Origin: Amphibalanus amphitrite
Lineage: Eukaryota; Arthropoda; Thecostraca; Balanomorpha; Balanidae
DNA length: 64,000 nt
NCBI RefSeq assembly: GCF_019059575.1
Contig: NW_024882199.1
Span: 124,001-188,000 of the forward strand
Reading direction: 5' to 3'
Part shown: positions 33,704-46,000 of the stretch, piece by piece
Position numbering within the stretch: position 1 is the stretch's first letter
Layout: every line of letters begins with the position of its first letter
Position numbers and translations under genes: made by a program
Notes under the pieces: generated by a model
Told to the model about the DNA's origin: nothing
Database searches by the model: none
The model's input: only the letters and a program-made list of their open reading frames with translations

Positions 33704-36119
33704 CCCGGCACCGCCTGGGCTATTTCCGTACCCACGACAGCCTGGGGGGAGGGGGGGGGGTCGGATCCGACCCCCCCTGTTATCTCGAGAACCAATGGTC
33801 GTATCAAGCCCCGCGAGGCGGCGTTCGAAAGGTCTCTACGAGACCTTCCCAAAGCACTCTTAAGATTTTAAGATTGAGGTCAACTTTCGGGTCAAGGTCA
33901 GGTCAAAGGTCAAATTCAGGGGTTTTGCATGAATCGGCTTACGGACAGCGGAATCGATGGCTGCTGCTCGAAACTCACCAAAAATGACCTCAAAGGCCTA
34001 GTGAAGGTACCATGTGCGTATAGGGGTCATACTAACCCGCGCCCTGCTGGGGGTCCTGGATTTCCACGCCCTGCTGGGGGGGGGGGTGTTTGAACACCCC
34101 CCCCCCTTGTAACTCGGCTCCTGGGCCACGTAGCGATACGCGGAAGGCGGCGTTCGAAAGAGCGTCAAAAATAATGACGAAATCACTTCGGTCAATTTTT
34201 TGGTCAGGTCAAAGGTCAGGTCACCAGAGGTCATTGAAGGCAAAATTTCGCCGATTTCCAGGTCGAATGTCGAAAATTTCCAAGAAGCCAACGCATAATT
34301 CGGGAACCTATAGAGCTACAGCTCCGCGGAAAAGCGCATCCGATAGCCCTATTAACGCCCTTTCTGAGTAATTCTCTCAGATTTGACCTAACGTCAACGA
34401 TTTTGCCTGCAGGGGGCAAAAACTGCAAAAATAGCCGATTTTTTTGAAAACAGTTTTTCTGCAATAACTTTTGACCCAAACCTTGTACGACCTTACTTTT
34501 ACCGGCATCGTGTTCCTCTCATCAAGACGCATCGAATGAACTATAACTTGACCTTGAAAGGTCAACTTGAAAATTTGACCTCAGGTCAAGGTCATGACCT
34601 GACCGGAAAGGGTCATGTTGCATATCAGTCGATCCGTATCGTCGAGCTGAACACATCTAAGGCGTTTTCATCGCTCTAGCATGCCTCTATCAAAAGTTAT
34701 TGGCGAAAAACTGTTAGATACCATTCGTGACCTAAGATGACCTCAGGGCATAAACAAGAGTCACGGACACCATTTTCATGTTCAGTGTGTATAAACCACT
34801 TGTAATTCGGTGTTTGGGAGTGTTTATAATGTCTTTCATCCAAAAGAGGCGCATTTCAATTTTCTCCCATTGACTTATAATGGGGAGGTCTCAAAATTGA
34901 CCTGACCTTAGGTCATCGATATCAAAATTCTGAGATATACATTTTGTACATGCTATTGCTCTTAGCAATCGCTGAAAGTTTCAAAGCGATCGGTCACTGG
35001 GTGTAGCTATGACAGACATTGAAAATTTTTATGAGGTGAGGTCACTTCAAGTGACCTGGTGACCTGACCTTGAATGACCTTGGTCTGAAATTTTCACAAC
35101 ATGTGTAGAATTGATGCATGATAAGGTGTACCAAAAACGGCGGCGCTCCGCGCCGCCGTTTTTGAGATATTCGCGAAAAACCACAAGGGGGGGTGTTCAA
35201 ACACCCCCCCCCCAGCAGGGCGCGGGCTAAGTACAGGTCAAGGTCAGGTCAGGTCACGAAAGGTCACGGTTTTCACTTTCTGCTACATGGGCGTGCGACA
35301 CATGGTTTATGGCTTATTTTTCACGCCGAATCCGATGGTAATGGTTATATGTGACCCCAAGTCACTGTGCTGGTGATAAGTGTGCATTGAAAGCATAAAA
35401 AATCGTTTATACTATATATAACTAAACGAGGGCTAAGAAAAAAAGTCAATTTTTCAACTTTTTATTTTTGACATAAAAATGCACTTTTCTAGACGAGCTT
35501 TGTCCCAGGAATCTAGTGGTGCCATTTGTTTTCACATGCGATGTTCAGAAGTGCCTCTAATTCACGAAAATGCTTATGACGTCACCATGCCCTATGCATG
35601 TTGGAGCTTTTTTTTACAATTTGGGGGTCCAAAATTAAGATAGAAAGTTAAAGTTTGGGGCATCTAATGTTCTAATAGAGCTCTACAATATATATTCCGG
35701 TTTTTTGGAAATTCCCAAAATTTTGGATTCTATTAGCTGTTTTCCAAAAAATATAGTTTTTTGAATTTTTAGGGGTGAAAAACGCATTTTATGGAACATC
35801 CGAGATAGCCATTTTAAAGAACTCGTTGAGCTGCGTCTTTTCATGTCCTTAATTTGCAATTTCCTTCAAACCCTGATTTTCGGCGATTTTTTAAACATTT
35901 ACCACTTTTTGACTAAAAACGCCATGTAGTTACATCACTAAAATCGATATATCTAAAAAAAAAATTAGGAAATTTTTTCTTAAAAATTGCACAGGAGACG
36001 TCAAATTGATGGGGACAAAGGTATGCCAAGTTTCAAGTAGATAGCGAAAGTGGTTCATGAGTTATTCAAGAAAAACGGAGGGGGGGGGGTCGGATCCGAC
36101 CCCCCCAGGCGGTCGCGGG
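33704..36119 (+). mobile_element. TTAA element E9, GTCGGATCCGAC core
   Basis: TTAA at 33700-33703 and 36120-36123. Double left end, single right end, identical GTCGGATCCGAC cores at both ends. Own length is about 1.22 kb, with a GGTCA cluster at 33885-33915 and 35230-35270 and TGACGTCA at 35577-35584. It is interrupted by the E6-type element at 34036-35226. Confidence 0.85.
34036..35226 (+). mobile_element. TTAA-family element E9i, innermost, CTAA target
   Basis: CTAA on both sides (34032-34035, 35227-35230), not TTAA. Double left end, single right end, TGTTTGAACA core. It is an inverted, nearly identical copy of 28307-29492 throughout, including the GCGGCGC palindrome. Low divergence and innermost position mark it as the youngest insertion of the nest. 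Confidence 0.85.
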
Positions 36120-36982
36120 TTAACGTAAGAGATTCTAATGAAATTGATGGCATATAACAAATTACTGTGTGTGGTATGATATAATTGCGTGGTATATCGC
36201 AAATTGTGGTGTGTTGTGGGACGCGGGAAACTACCAACATCGTATATGGGTAGCGGTGGTGCTGGCGTAAGAGACGAGTCGATGCATTATTTTGCACCGT
36301 CAGTTTGACCGTAAGGAAGTGATATGCGCTAGAAATAGACATTGTAAAAGTCGCGCCAAAACAAAAACTTTGATGTGAAAAATTAGCCGCACTCGAAATG
36401 GAACAACGCAGAAGCAGTTTGTTTCGGAATAATAGCAAGAATTATATATACATGCATACATAGGTAGGTATGACTATGTAATTCCCTTTATATCTTTAAA
36501 ACGAGGGTATCAAACCTGAATTTTCGAGAAATGTTCTCATATTTATTTGGTATGACATGCGGAAGAATAATTTATGACAACAATGATTTCGATTGTTGAA
36601 AAAACATTTATTTTTCGGCTTGGTGGCATTTCCCTAGATTTCGTGTGAAATCCATATATCCCTAGATCTTCGCTGATTTCCATAGAAAAGGGAAATTTCC
36701 GTAGCAGCGGTAACCCTGGTCTGTATGTCTATTCTGTGATTTTATATGATTTTTTGAACATATGCCGTTTTTGGTCGAAAACTCAGAAATCATGACGTCA
36801 CTAAAACCTCGATATCTCAAAAATTTTCTGACCGTTTTTTTTTTGAAACTTTGTCACAATAAACTTCAATCAATTCCCTACAGGTAACCAAAATTTGGCG
36901 CGCCTGCGGCGCGCCGTTTTTATGCTATGGCCCGGCGAAAAAAGGGGGCGTTTAACGCCCCCCCCAGCAACTCGCGGTTTAA

Positions 36983-37309
36983 TGCGCTGTAGCTCGTGGA
37001 CCAGCACACAAAGGGGCCCATGAGGCGCTCCTAAGAGCCCTGAGGAACCCTTCTGAGTCGAAATATGGTCAGTGTGGACGCTGACGGCCAACTGGAGCCA
37101 CAGATCCCCTCGGGCTCGTGTTAGGGACATTCGAGACCGGTGTGGGCCCTCAGAGGCGCCGGTGAGAGCCCTCACAGTCGCCGTTATGAAGGCTCTCGGA
37201 GAAATTGGCGTGGGACCATTACAGGCGGGTGTGGGGCCCCTAGGGAATAGAGCCTGTCCCTGGTGGGCTGGTAAGGGCCCTTAGAGGCCAGTTCAGTAAT
37301 GGATGCTCG
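36983..37309 (+). repeat. Small block of the GGGCCC/GAGGC satellite
   Basis: Subunits such as 'gggcccatgaggcgctc', 'gccctcagaggcgccgg' and 'gggcccttagaggcc' resemble the 2935-5810 satellite, here in about ten divergent units directly after E8. Confidence 0.55.
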
Positions 37310-37590
37310 TCTCTAGTCTTTAGTCGGTCCCACAATTTTCGTAGTTCAAAAGTAGTTTATGAAAAAAACCTTTTTTGTCAATAACGGTCATATTTCCATT
37401 ACTTGACCTTCCTCTGGACATCGGGAGCCTAAGCCATTGACCAGAGGTGAATTCTAATGAACATTATCAAAAGAACAGTTCAAAAGCTGCCGGTTGCGTT
37501 CTTGCGCGGCTTCCTATAGGTACATATTATATTTTCTGAGATAACAGCACGTTATACGAGCAGCCCAATGGTTACATAATATTTTTAACT
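37310..37590 (-). mobile_element. Fragment related to TTAA element E10
   Basis: 'agcctaagccattgacc', 'tcaaaagaacagttcaaaa' and 'ttctgagataacagcac' align with 44690-44815 of E10, and 'gtcaataacgg' fits the family. No ends are preserved. Confidence 0.5.
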
Positions 37591-37724
37591 TAGTGGAGTG
37601 TGGCAGGAACCGAAGCCGGAGCCGCCGTGACATTTTGCACAGAGTCGAAATCGGAACCGAAGCTTCCAAAACTTTTGATCAAATGCTTTACGATCTTTTG
37701 CTTTCGATTGTTTTTTTTTTTTCG
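37591..37724 (+). repeat. Edge of ACGATCTTTTGC minisatellite
   Basis: 'atgctttacgatcttttgctttcg' at 37682-37705 is typical of the array found again at 56610-56995, on the far side of the macrosatellite. The macrosatellite therefore appears to have inserted into this array. Confidence 0.55.
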
Positions 37725-37726
37725 TA

Positions 37727-39059
37727 TCCGAAGGTTGGGACTTTTCAATTAAGACAATCACTACCACGTGGCCACGTGTTTGAGTCGCGTACCTCCCAGA
37801 TTATCGTGTGTTTGCCGATTTGTGGCCTTATAGCACGAAAACAGCACCAGCCAAGAAGCCTGAAATGGCACAATCGGTGAGGGGACAAGTCCTGCTTGCA
37901 CCACCGGTGGTCACGTGGCACACGTGCAAATCTGGGCACCTCCGTTGCGGAGATATTTTATAGTGAAATATTTAAATGTACATAACTTTTTCAGTTTAAG
38001 TCCGATTGTGCTAGAATTTGATGGGTGGATGAATTGTTAAGCGACATAAGCGAATGCGCCATGTTTGTTGCAGTGCGCCACGTTTGTCTCAAAGCGCCAT
38101 TTTTGCCACAAAGCGCAGAATGTGCGTAACTTTGTCGAACATTGGACGATTAGGATGCGCTGTAATTAAGGGATGGCTGCTTAAACGGCAGATATGTATG
38201 CACCACATTTGCCGCAGGGCGCCATATTTGTCTTAATGCGTCAGTGTTTGCGTTTTGCCTACGGCGGGCGTTTTTTTGCGGCGGTGTTTGCGCTTTTTTC
38301 GGTGTTTGCGTTTGACGGCGGGCGGCCGTTTTTGCGTTTTTGGCGGTGTTTGCGTTTGGCGGCGGGCGGCCGTTTTTTGCGGCGTTTTGCGGTTGGCGGC
38401 GGGCGTGCGTGCGTTGCGGGCGTTTTTTGCGGCGGTGTTTGCGTTTTTTGCGGTTTTTGTGTTTGGCGGCGGACGAGCGGGCGATGTGGGTGTTTTTGCT
38501 GTTTGCGTTTGGCGGCGGGCGGCCGTTTTAGGGGCGGTTTGCGGCGGGCGGCCGTTTCTTGTGGCGTTTTGCGGTTTGCGGCGGGCGGCCGTTTTTTGCG
38601 GCGTTTTGTTGTTTGCGGCGGGCGGCCGTTTTTTACGGCGTTTTGCGGTTGCCGGCGGCCGACCGTTATTTGCGGTTAGCGGCGGGCGGCGGGCGGTCGT
38701 TTTTTGCGGCGTTTAGCGGTTTGCGGCGGTCGGCCGTTTTTGTGGCGTTTTGCGGTTCGCGGCGTGCGGCCGTTTTTTTTGCAGCGTTTCGCGGTTGGCG
38801 GCGGGCGATGCGGGCGTTTTTTTGCGGCGGCGGTGTTTGCGTTTTTTGCGGCGTTTGCGTTTTGCGGCGGACGGGCGTTTTTTTTGCGTTTTTTTTCTGC
38901 GGTTTTCGGCGGGCGGGCGGTTGTTTCTTTTTTGCGAAGTTTGCGTTGGCGTTTTGCGCGTTTTCCGGCGTTTGCGTTTTGCGGCGGGTGGGCGGTTTTT
39001 CACAATTAAAGTCCCAACCTTCGGATCCGCAGTGCTGTTCGACAAGCGCTGCCCGGGCC
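37727..39059 (+). mobile_element. Monomer 1, internally deleted
   Basis: It begins at the array's left border (TA at 37725-37726). Directly after 'acaatcact' it jumps to 'accacgtggccacgtg', missing about 1.1 kb of monomer sequence. The minisatellite is at about 38250-39000. It ends at the TA joint 39060-39061. Confidence 0.8.
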
Positions 39060-39061
39060 TA

Positions 39062-41511
39062 TCCGAAGGTTGGGACTTTTCAATTAAGACAATCACTATT
39101 CTTTAGAATTGTGATTTTCTATTGAAAATCCCAACCTGAGCTACCTCTCTAGGGGGGTGTTTAGCGTTTCTGCCGCGATTTGGGTCATTTTGATTCCCGC
39201 AAAAACGGCTCCATTATATTTCTTGCCATTTTCAGCGTTTGGTCCCGTGTGGGGGAGCTACCTGCTGGCAAAGTTACAAGAAATATAATTGACACGTTTT
39301 GGGGTAATCGGCACGTGCATTTTCCCATAGGGTTAACATGGGGGAAAATTGGAAATTCGATTTGCGAAAAATTTCGTCAATTATATTTGATGACATTTTT
39401 AGGGTCGGATCTCGGGCTGGCACCCCAACTGACGGTGGTAATTATTTAAAATATAATTGACAAAATTTCGGGTAATCGTCACAAACAGTTACCCCATGTT
39501 GAGCCTATGTCGAATTCGAAAAATTATTTTCAAATCCATTTTGCAAAAAAATTCCACGTTAGATTTTGAAAATGTTCCAATATGTTGTGCCCCGGGGTGT
39601 CGGCTACCACATGGTATGGGTCAGATATGGGGCGATTGAAAAGCACGTGCCACGTGCAAACGTGTTTGATGGGGTAACCTCCGGGAAAATCCGACATTGG
39701 CCAACTGGGGGTCCTATGGCGTGGAAACGACTTTAACTAGCGACACCAAATCAGTGCAGCCGGTGAGCAGATGAGTCCAGCTTGTTGCACCAGTGGTCAC
39801 GTGGCGCACGTGCTATTGCACGTGCCGTGGCACGGGGTCAATTTTGGTGCTTAAATATACTAGCATTGTGAAATGCAAGGAATGGGGGAAATGGCCGTCA
39901 GGCCGTCAGTTTTTATTGTAGGGTCGATCTGAAAACGGTTATACGCACAGAATGAAGCGGGCTAAAAAACTGCTATCTCGTTTTTTTTTGTAAAATGAAA
40001 AATTTAAAATTCTGGGGAAATTATATATTCGAAAGGTGAAATTTCCCTAAATTTTCCCGTTTTTCGAGTTTAGCCGTCCACTGTTCAGGGACGGTGACAC
40101 CGGCCGGGATCATCTTTTACATGCTGATGGCTACGTCGATGGGTCATTACGTGGCGTGAACGGTGAAGCTGTCACAGGTCAGGCACGTGCCACGTGGCCA
40201 CGTGTTTGAGTCGCGTACCTCCCAGATTATCGTGTTTTTGCAGATTTGTGGCCTTATAACACAAAAACAGCACAAGCCAGGAACACTGAAATGGTGCAAT
40301 CAGTGAGGGGATAAGTCCTGCTTGCACCACCGGTGGTCACGTGGCACACGTGCAAATCTGGGCACCTCCGTTGCGGAGATATTTTATAGTGAAATATTCA
40401 AATGTACATAACTTTGTCAGTTTAAGTCCGATTGGGCTAGAATTTGGTGGGTGGATGAATTGTTAAGCGACATGAACGAATGCGCCATGTTTGTTGCAGT
40501 GCGCCACGTTTGTCTCAAAGCGCCATTTTTTCCGCAAAGCGCAGAATGTGCTTAACTTTGTCGAACATTGGACGATTAGGATGCGCTGTAATTAAGGGAT
40601 GGCTGCTTACACGGCAGATATGAATACACCACATTTGCCGCAGGGCGCTATATTTGTCTTAATGCGTCAGTGTTAGCGTTTTGCCTACGGCGGGCGTTTT
40701 TTGCGGCGGCGTTTGCGTTTTTTTCGGTGTTTGCGTTTGACGGCGGGCGGCCGTTTTTGCGTTTTTGGCGGTGTTTGCGTTTGGCGGCGGGCGGCCGTTT
40801 TTTGCGGCGTTTTGCGGTTGGCGGCGGGTGTGCGTGCGTTGCGGGCGTTTTTTTTTTGCGGCGGTGTTTGCGTTTTTTGCGGTTTTTGTGTTTGGCGGCG
40901 GGCGGGCGGGCGATGCGGGTGTTTTTGCTGTTTGCGTTTGGCGGCGGGCGGCCGTTTTTTGCGGAGTTTTGCGGTTTGCGGCGGGCGGCCGTTTTTTGCG
41001 GCGTTTTGCGGTTTGCGGCGGGCGGCCGTTTTTGGCGGCGTTTTGTGGTTTGCGGCGGGCGGCCGTTTTTTGCGGCGTTTTGCGGTTGCCGGCGGCCGGC
41101 CGTTATTTGCGGTTAGCGGCGGGCGGCGGGCGGTCGTTTTTTGCGGTGTTTACCGGTTTGCGGCGGACGTCCGTTTTGCGGCGTTTTGCGGTTCGCGGCG
41201 TGCGGCCGTTTTTGCGGCGTGTCGCGGTTGGCGGGGGGCGATGCGGGCGTTTTTTTGCGGCGGCGGTGTTTGCGTTTTTTACGGTGTTTGTGTTTTGCGG
41301 CGGACGCGCGTTTTTTGCGGCATTTTGTGCGTTTTTTTCTGCGTTTTTCGGCGGGCGTGCGATTGTTTTTTTCGCGAAGTTTGCGTTGGCGTTTTGGGCG
41401 TGCGTTTTGCGCGTTTTGCGGTTTTGCGTTTGGCGGCGGGCGGGCGGTTTTTCACAATTAAAGTCCCAACCTTCGGATCCGCAGTGCTGTTCGACAAGCG
41501 CTGCCCGGGCC
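39062..41511 (+). mobile_element. Monomer 2, full length (2450 bp)
   Basis: The 5' hairpin is 39067-39137. CACGTG-rich unique sequence occupies about 39150-40450, the GCGCCA block about 40480-40660, and the 37-bp minisatellite about 40675-41450. The subterminal AGTCCCAACCTTCGGATC is at 41462. The TA joint is 41512-41513. The 264-288 codon frames through the minisatellite are by-products. Confidence 0.85.
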
Positions 41512-41518
41512 TATCCGA

Positions 41519-41590
41519 AGGTTGGGACTTTTCAATTAAGAACAATCACTATTCTTTAGAATTGTGATTTTCTATTGAAAATCCCAACCT
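41519..41590. repeat. 72-bp 5'-terminal hairpin of the monomer
   Basis: AGGTTGGGACTTTTCAAT pairs with ATTGAAAATCCCAACCT, and inner blocks AATCAC/GTGATT and ATTCT/AGAAT pair across the loop. It is repeated at 39067-39137, 46565-46640 (inverse), 48950-49027 (inverse) and 49937-50010. Its conservation in all full monomers suggests a functional terminus. Confidence 0.85.
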
Positions 41591-43041
41591 GAGCTACCTC
41601 TCTAGGGGGACATTTGCGTTTCTGTCGGAAATTGGGTCATTTTGATCGCCGCCGAAACGGCACGGTAGAATTTGTTGCCATTTTCAGCGTTTGGTCCCGT
41701 ATCGGGGAGCTACCTTCTGGCAAAGTTGCAAAAAATATAATTGACACGTTTTGGGGTAATCTGCACGTGCATTTTCCCATAGGGTTAACATGGGGGAAAA
41801 TTTAAAATGCGATTTGCGCAAAAACTCCACGTTAGAAATGAATTATATTTTTACGGTCGGTTCCCGGGCCGGGACCCCACCTCATGGTGGTAAGCATTTA
41901 AAATATAAATGACAAAATTTCGGGTAATCGTGACGGACAGTTACCCCATGCTAAGCCTATGGCGATTTCGAAAAATTATTTTCAAATCGATTTTGCAAAA
42001 AAATTCCACGTTAGATTTTGAAAATGTTCCAATATGTTGTGCCCCGCGGTGTCGGCTACCACATGGTATGGGTCAGATATGGGGCGATTGAAAAGCACGT
42101 GCCACGTGCAAACGTGTTTGATGGGGTAACCTCCGGGAAAATCCGACATTGGCCTACTCGGGATTCTATGGCGCGGAATCAACTTCAACTAGCGACACCA
42201 AATCAGTGCAGCCGGTGAGCAGATGAGTCCAGCTTGTCGCACTAGTGGTCACGTGGCGCACGTGCTATTGCACGTGCCGTGGCACGGGGTCAATTTTGGT
42301 GCTTAAATATACTAGCATCGTGAAATGCAATGAGTGGGGGAAATAGCCGTCAGGCCGTCAGTTTTTATGATAGGGTCAATCTGAAAACGGGTTTAGGCAC
42401 AGAATGAGGGGGGCTAAAAAACTGCTATCTCGGATTTTTTGTAAAATGAAAAATTTAAAATTCTGGGGAAATTATATATTCGAAAGGTGAAATTTCCCTA
42501 AATTTTCCCGTGTTTCGAGTTTAGCCGTCCACTGTTCAGAGACGGTGACACCGGCCGGGGTCATCTTTTACATGCTGATGGCCACGTCGATGGGTCATCA
42601 CGTGGCGTGAACGGTGAAGCTATCAGAGGTCCGGCACGTGCCACGTGGCCACGTGTTTGAGTCGCGTACCTCCCACATAATGGTGTTTTGGCCAACTGGA
42701 GGCCGTATAGCGTGGAAACAGAACCAGCCAAAAATACTAAATTGGGTCAGTCGGTGAGGGGACAGGTCCTGCTTTCATCACCAGTGGTCACGTGGCACAC
42801 GTGTTCAGCTGGGCTCCTCCTTTGCGGAGATATTTTATCGTGAAATATTCAAATGTCCATAACTTTCTCAAATATGGTCCGATTGAGTTCAAATTTGGTG
42901 GGTGGCTGCACAGTTAAGCGACATGAACGAATGCGCCATGTTTGTTGCAGTGCGCCACGTTTGTCTCAAAGCGCCATTTTTGCCGCAAAGCGCAGAATGT
43001 GCGTAACTTTGTCGAACATTGGACGATTAGGATGCACTGTA

Positions 43042-46000
43042 GGCCCGGGCAGCGCTTGTCGAACAGCACTGCAGATCCGAAGGTTGGGACTTTAATTGTG
43101 AAAAACCGCCCTCCCGCCCGCCGCCAAACGCAAACACCGCAAAACGCACGCCTAAAACGCCAACGCAAACTTCGCAAAAAAAAAACAATCGCCCGCCCGC
43201 CGAAAACCGCAGAAAAAACGCACAAAATGCCGCAAAAAAACGCGCGTCCGCCGCAAAACACAAACACCGCAAAAAACGCAAACACCGCCGCCGCAAAAAA
43301 ACGCCCGCATCGCCCGCCGCCAACCGCGAAACGCCGCAAAAAACGGCCGCACGCCGCGAACCGCAAAACGCCGCAAAAACGGCCGCCCGCCGCAAACCGC
43401 TAAACGCCGCAAAAGACGACCGCCCGCCGCTAACCGCAAATAACGGCCGGCCGCCGGCAACCGCAAAACGCCGTAAAAAACGGCCGCCCGCCGCAAACCA
43501 CAAAACGCCGCAAAAAACGGCCGCCCGCCGCAAACCGCAAAACGCCGCAAAAAACGGCCGCCCGCCGCAAACCGCCGCTAAAACGGCCGCCCGCCGCCAA
43601 ACGCAAACAGCAAAAACACCCGCATCGCCCGCCCGCCCGCCGCCAAACACAAAAACCGCAAAAAACGCAAACACCGCCGCAAAAAACGCCCGCAACGCAC
43701 GCACTGCCGCCACCAACCGCAAAACGCCGCAAAAAACAGCCGCCCGCCGCCAAACGCAAACACCGCCAAAAACGCAAAAACGGCCGCCCGCCGTCAAACG
43801 CAAACCCCGAAAAAACGCAAACACCGCCGCAAAAAACGCCCGCCGTAAGCAAAACGCTAACACTGACGCATTAACCTTCGCCCCAGTGGGGGGGGGCATA
43901 TGTTACCACCCTGTCACGTTTTTTGCATGTGAATAAAAAACCGCGGCGCGTAGCGCCGCGCCGCTTGGGGTAGCTTTTGGTACATCAATTTTGGACAATG
44001 TGTGAAATTTTTGACCCCAGGTCATGCCAGGTCAGGTCACCAGGTCAAGTTAACTGACCAAGCCTTAAAAAAAGTTTGCAATCATGTCCAGCCTGCAGTG
44101 TTTGTCAGAAAGGTTTGAAACTTGGTGGATTGCATGCTGTTATGGGTGCCTACAATTTGTATATCTCGGATTTTTTATATCCGTGACCTAAGGTCAGGTC
44201 AGTGGCATGACCTTTCCATTACAAGTCAATGGAGAAAAATGAAAATGCCTCTAGATCCGTGTGTACGCATAGGAACAGTCCAAATATTTCAGAATCACAA
44301 TGATTTAGTCCACTCGTGATGACCAAGGTGTCATTTTTGCTGATAACCTCTAGAAAGGTCATCCGAGGTCATTTGAGGCTACAAACAGTTTTTTGCCAAT
44401 AACTCGCGATTGGAAAGAGATAAAACGCTGGGGATGGTCTCATTGTGTTTGTCTTGTTGAGACGCATCGACTGATATGCAACATGACCTTTTTCGGTCAG
44501 GTCATGACCTTGACCTAAGGTCAAATTTTCAAGTTGACCTTTCAAGGTCAAATTATAGTTCATTCGACGCGTCTCGGTGAGGGGAACACGATTCTGGCAA
44601 TAGAAATGTCGTGGCTTTTTGTAGTCGAAAGTTATTGGCGAAAAACACTTTTCGTAAAAACAGCTATTTTTGGAGTGTTTGCCCTCTGGAGGCTAAACCG
44701 TTGACCTTAGGTCAATATTAATTATGACCTTTTCAAAAGAAGAGTTCAAAAGCTATCGATTATTCTATCATGCGTTTTTCTAGCTACCATAGTTCCTGAG
44801 ATAGCGGCATGTGTTCTGAAAAATATAATGACAATTGGCAAATTTTGACCTTTGATGACCTCTGGTGACCCTAATATTGCTCTAAGGTGAAAAATGACCG
44901 AAACACTTTCAAACGTACGCGTTGAGAGCTATCGACTGCTTTTTACCGCGTCTTTCTAGCCCTCTTAGTTTTTGAGTTAGAGGTGGGTGGTAACATATGC
45001 CCCCCTCACTAGGGCGAAGTTGGCCGAGACCGCCACTGGGGCGCGGGTTAAGACAAATATGGCGCCCTGCGGCAAATGTGGTGCAATCATATCTGCCGTT
45101 TAAGCAGCCATGCCTTAATTACAGTGCATCCTAATCGTCCAATGTTCGACAAAGTTACGCACATTCTGCGCTTTGCGGCAAAAATGGCGCTTTGAGACAA
45201 ACGTGGCGCACTGCAACAAACATGGCGCATTCGTTCATGTCGCTTAACTGTGCAGCCACCCACCAAATTTGAACTCAATCGGACCATATTTGAGAAAGTT
45301 ATGGACATTTGAATATTTCACGATAAAATATCTCCGCAAAGGAGGAGCCCAGCTGAACACGTGTGCCACGTGACCACTGGTGATGAAAGCAGGACCTGTC
45401 CCCTCACCGACTGACCCAATTTAGTATTCTTGGCTGGTTCTGTTTCCACGCTATACGGCCTCCAGTTGGCCAAAACACCATTATGTGGGAGGTACGCGAC
45501 TCAAACACGTGGCCACGTGGCACGTGCCGGACCTCTGATAGCTTCACCGTTCACGCCACGTGATGACCCATCGACGTGGCCATCAGCATGTAAAAGATGA
45601 CCCCGGCCGGTGTCACCGTCTCTGAACAGTGGACGGCTAAACTCGAAACACGGGAAAATTTAGGGAAATTTCACCTTTCGAATATATAATTTCCCCAGAA
45701 TTTTAAATTTTTCATTTTACAAAAAATCCGAGATAGCAGTTTTTTAGCCCCCTTCATTCTGTGCCTAAACCCGTTTTCAGATTGACCCTATCATAAAAAC
45801 TGACGGCCTGACGGCTATTTCCCCCACTCATTGCATTTCACGATGCTAGTATATTTAAGCACCAAAATTGACCCCGTGCCACGGCACGTGCAATAGCACG
45901 TGCGCCACGTGACCACTAGTGCGACAAGCTGGACTCATCTGCTCACCGGCTGCACTGATTTGGTGTCGCTAGTTGAAGTTGATTCCGCGCCATAGAATCC

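Larger units (their letters stand above)
33523..36718 (+). mobile_element. hAT-like non-autonomous element inside E8
   Basis: The 8-bp direct repeat GTCTGTAT flanks it (33515-33522 and 36719-36726). Ends are CAGCGTTACCGCTG and CAGCGGTAACCCTG. 8-bp duplications with CA(G)-type short inverted ends fit the hAT superfamily. Its own sequence is about 0.77 kb, with 'tttccctaga' motifs near both ends and no transposase. It is interrupted by TTAA element E9. Confidence 0.85.
32861..36978 (+). mobile_element. TTAA element E8 (outermost of a four-level nest)
   Basis: TTAA at 32857-32860 and 36979-36982. Double left end, single right end, matched GGCGTTTAACGCC cores. Its own sequence is 32861-33522 plus 36727-36978, about 0.9 kb. 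It is interrupted by a hAT-like element carrying two further TTAA elements. The uninterrupted copy at 52326-53243 (reverse orientation) shows the exact empty site. Confidence 0.85.

Noticed and set aside
40701..41567. Long open frames (264-291 codons) in the GC-rich arrays at 38.2-39.1, 40.7-41.6, 43.0-43.9, 46.6-47.5, 49.1-50.0 and 55.8-56.5 kb
   Set aside because: They overlap in several frames and both strands, repeat a 37-bp unit that is not a multiple of three, and have no conserved start. They are by-products of a stop-poor minisatellite.
42660..42690. Possible tRNA-derived SINE B-box (gtgtttgagtcgcg) in each monomer
   Set aside because: No matching A-box at the right distance, no A-tail, and it is part of the CACGTG-rich monomer sequence.
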